Assembly (NCBI GenBank): GCA_035568375.1
Contig: DATMOG010000016.1
Span: 1 to 6,567 of the forward strand
Length of the DNA stretch: 6,567 nucleotides
Direction of reading: 5' to 3'
Source: JACDET01 sp035568375
GTDB taxonomy: Bacteria > Patescibacteriota > Microgenomatia > Levybacterales > UBA12049
Shown here one piece after another: positions 5,304 to 6,567 of this stretch; position 1 is the stretch's first letter; every line of letters starts with the position of its first letter. The position numbers were made by a program, and so were the translations under genes. The notes below the pieces were generated by a model, which worked only from the letters and a program-made list of their open reading frames with translations, was not told the DNA's origin and ran no database searches.

Positions 5304-5445
5304 TTACTAACAAAAATATCCTGGCGATGACCTATTTTCCCACTAATAAGTAGTATCGTGAGCGCTGTTACGTTTCACTTCTCTGTTCGGAATGGGAAGA
5401 GGTGGTGCCATAACGCTTCAATCACCAGAAAATTTTTGTTAGTAA
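5304..5445 (-). repeat. Perfect 14-bp inverted repeat enclosing 5S rRNA (processing stem)
   Basis: TTACTAACAAAAAT (5304-5317) and ATTTTTGTTAGTAA (5432-5445) are exact reverse complements flanking the 5S gene. In the precursor RNA they would form a 14-bp helix stacked near helix I, as expected for an RNase III- or M5-type processing site. Confidence 0.75.
5319..5430 (-). rRNA. rrf: 5S ribosomal RNA
   Basis: Read on the minus strand, CTGGTGAT near the 5' end pairs with ATCGCCAG near the 3' end to form helix I. Between them lie the hallmark CCCATTCCGAACAGAGAAGT (loop B/C region) and GTGGGAAAATAGGTC near the 3' side. Length of about 111 nt is slightly short against the usual 115-120. Exact ends are estimated from helix I. 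It follows 23S in the same operon and is enclosed by a processing stem. Confidence 0.93.
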
Positions 5446-5499
5446 AGAGCAAGAAGCTTGAAATAGCTCCTCAAAAAGTGAAGAGATGTCTTAAAAAAA

Positions 5500-6567
<1,068 letters not shown>

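Noticed and set aside
5446..5499. tRNA in the 23S-5S spacer
   Set aside because: About 50 nt between the 5S processing arm and 23S is too short and has no cloverleaf or T-loop sequence.

Overview
The window looks like a low-GC bacterial chromosome segment, most likely from a Patescibacteria (CPR)-type organism. That placement is inference. It rests on a short four-domain ribosomal protein S1, a radA-PIN/TRAM pair without disA, weak or absent Shine-Dalgarno sequences, near-leaderless promoters, an IS481-like insertion-sequence end and rRNA substitutions at normally conserved sites. Firmicutes-like relatives are not excluded. All clear genes end in standard stops with no internal TGA, so nothing suggests code 25.

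Layout. Positions 1-155 hold what looks like the edge of an IS481-type element: the first codons of a minus-strand transposase and two tandem 24-bp terminal repeats. A -35/-10 pair at 150-178 leads into a family 2 glycosyltransferase-like gene (241-1008, +) whose catalytic motifs are eroded. From 1009 to 1789 lies an AT-rich stretch with no long gene. It holds a DnaA-box-like 9-mer and palindromes, a consensus promoter driving a 48-codon ORF (1265-1411, +) almost without leader, and, on the opposite strand, a previously unannotated candidate small RNA (about 1605 to 1496) with its own promoter, a 5' hairpin and an intrinsic terminator.

From 1790 to 5180 all genes are on the minus strand. Ribosomal protein S1 (rpsA, 4086-5180) comes first, with a strong promoter. 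radA (2605-3960) follows, with a TATAAT box placed so that the mRNA should begin at its ATG. A PIN-TRAM nuclease gene (1790-2599) lies 5 nt downstream of radA and is presumably co-transcribed.

From 5264 to the window end lies the distal part of an rRNA operon, also minus strand: about 1.07 kb of the 3' part of 23S rRNA, a short spacer without tRNA, 5S rRNA enclosed by a perfect 14-bp inverted repeat, and an intrinsic terminator just upstream of the rpsA promoter.

Functionally the right two thirds is core information processing: rRNA, translation initiation by S1, recombination repair by RadA and a PIN-TRAM RNA-binding nuclease. The left third is accessory DNA. The most novel candidate is the small RNA at 1496-1605. 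Next come the interrupted small ORF facing it, the predicted leaderless radA mRNA and the substitutions beside helix 69 and in the macrolide-binding part of 23S rRNA.
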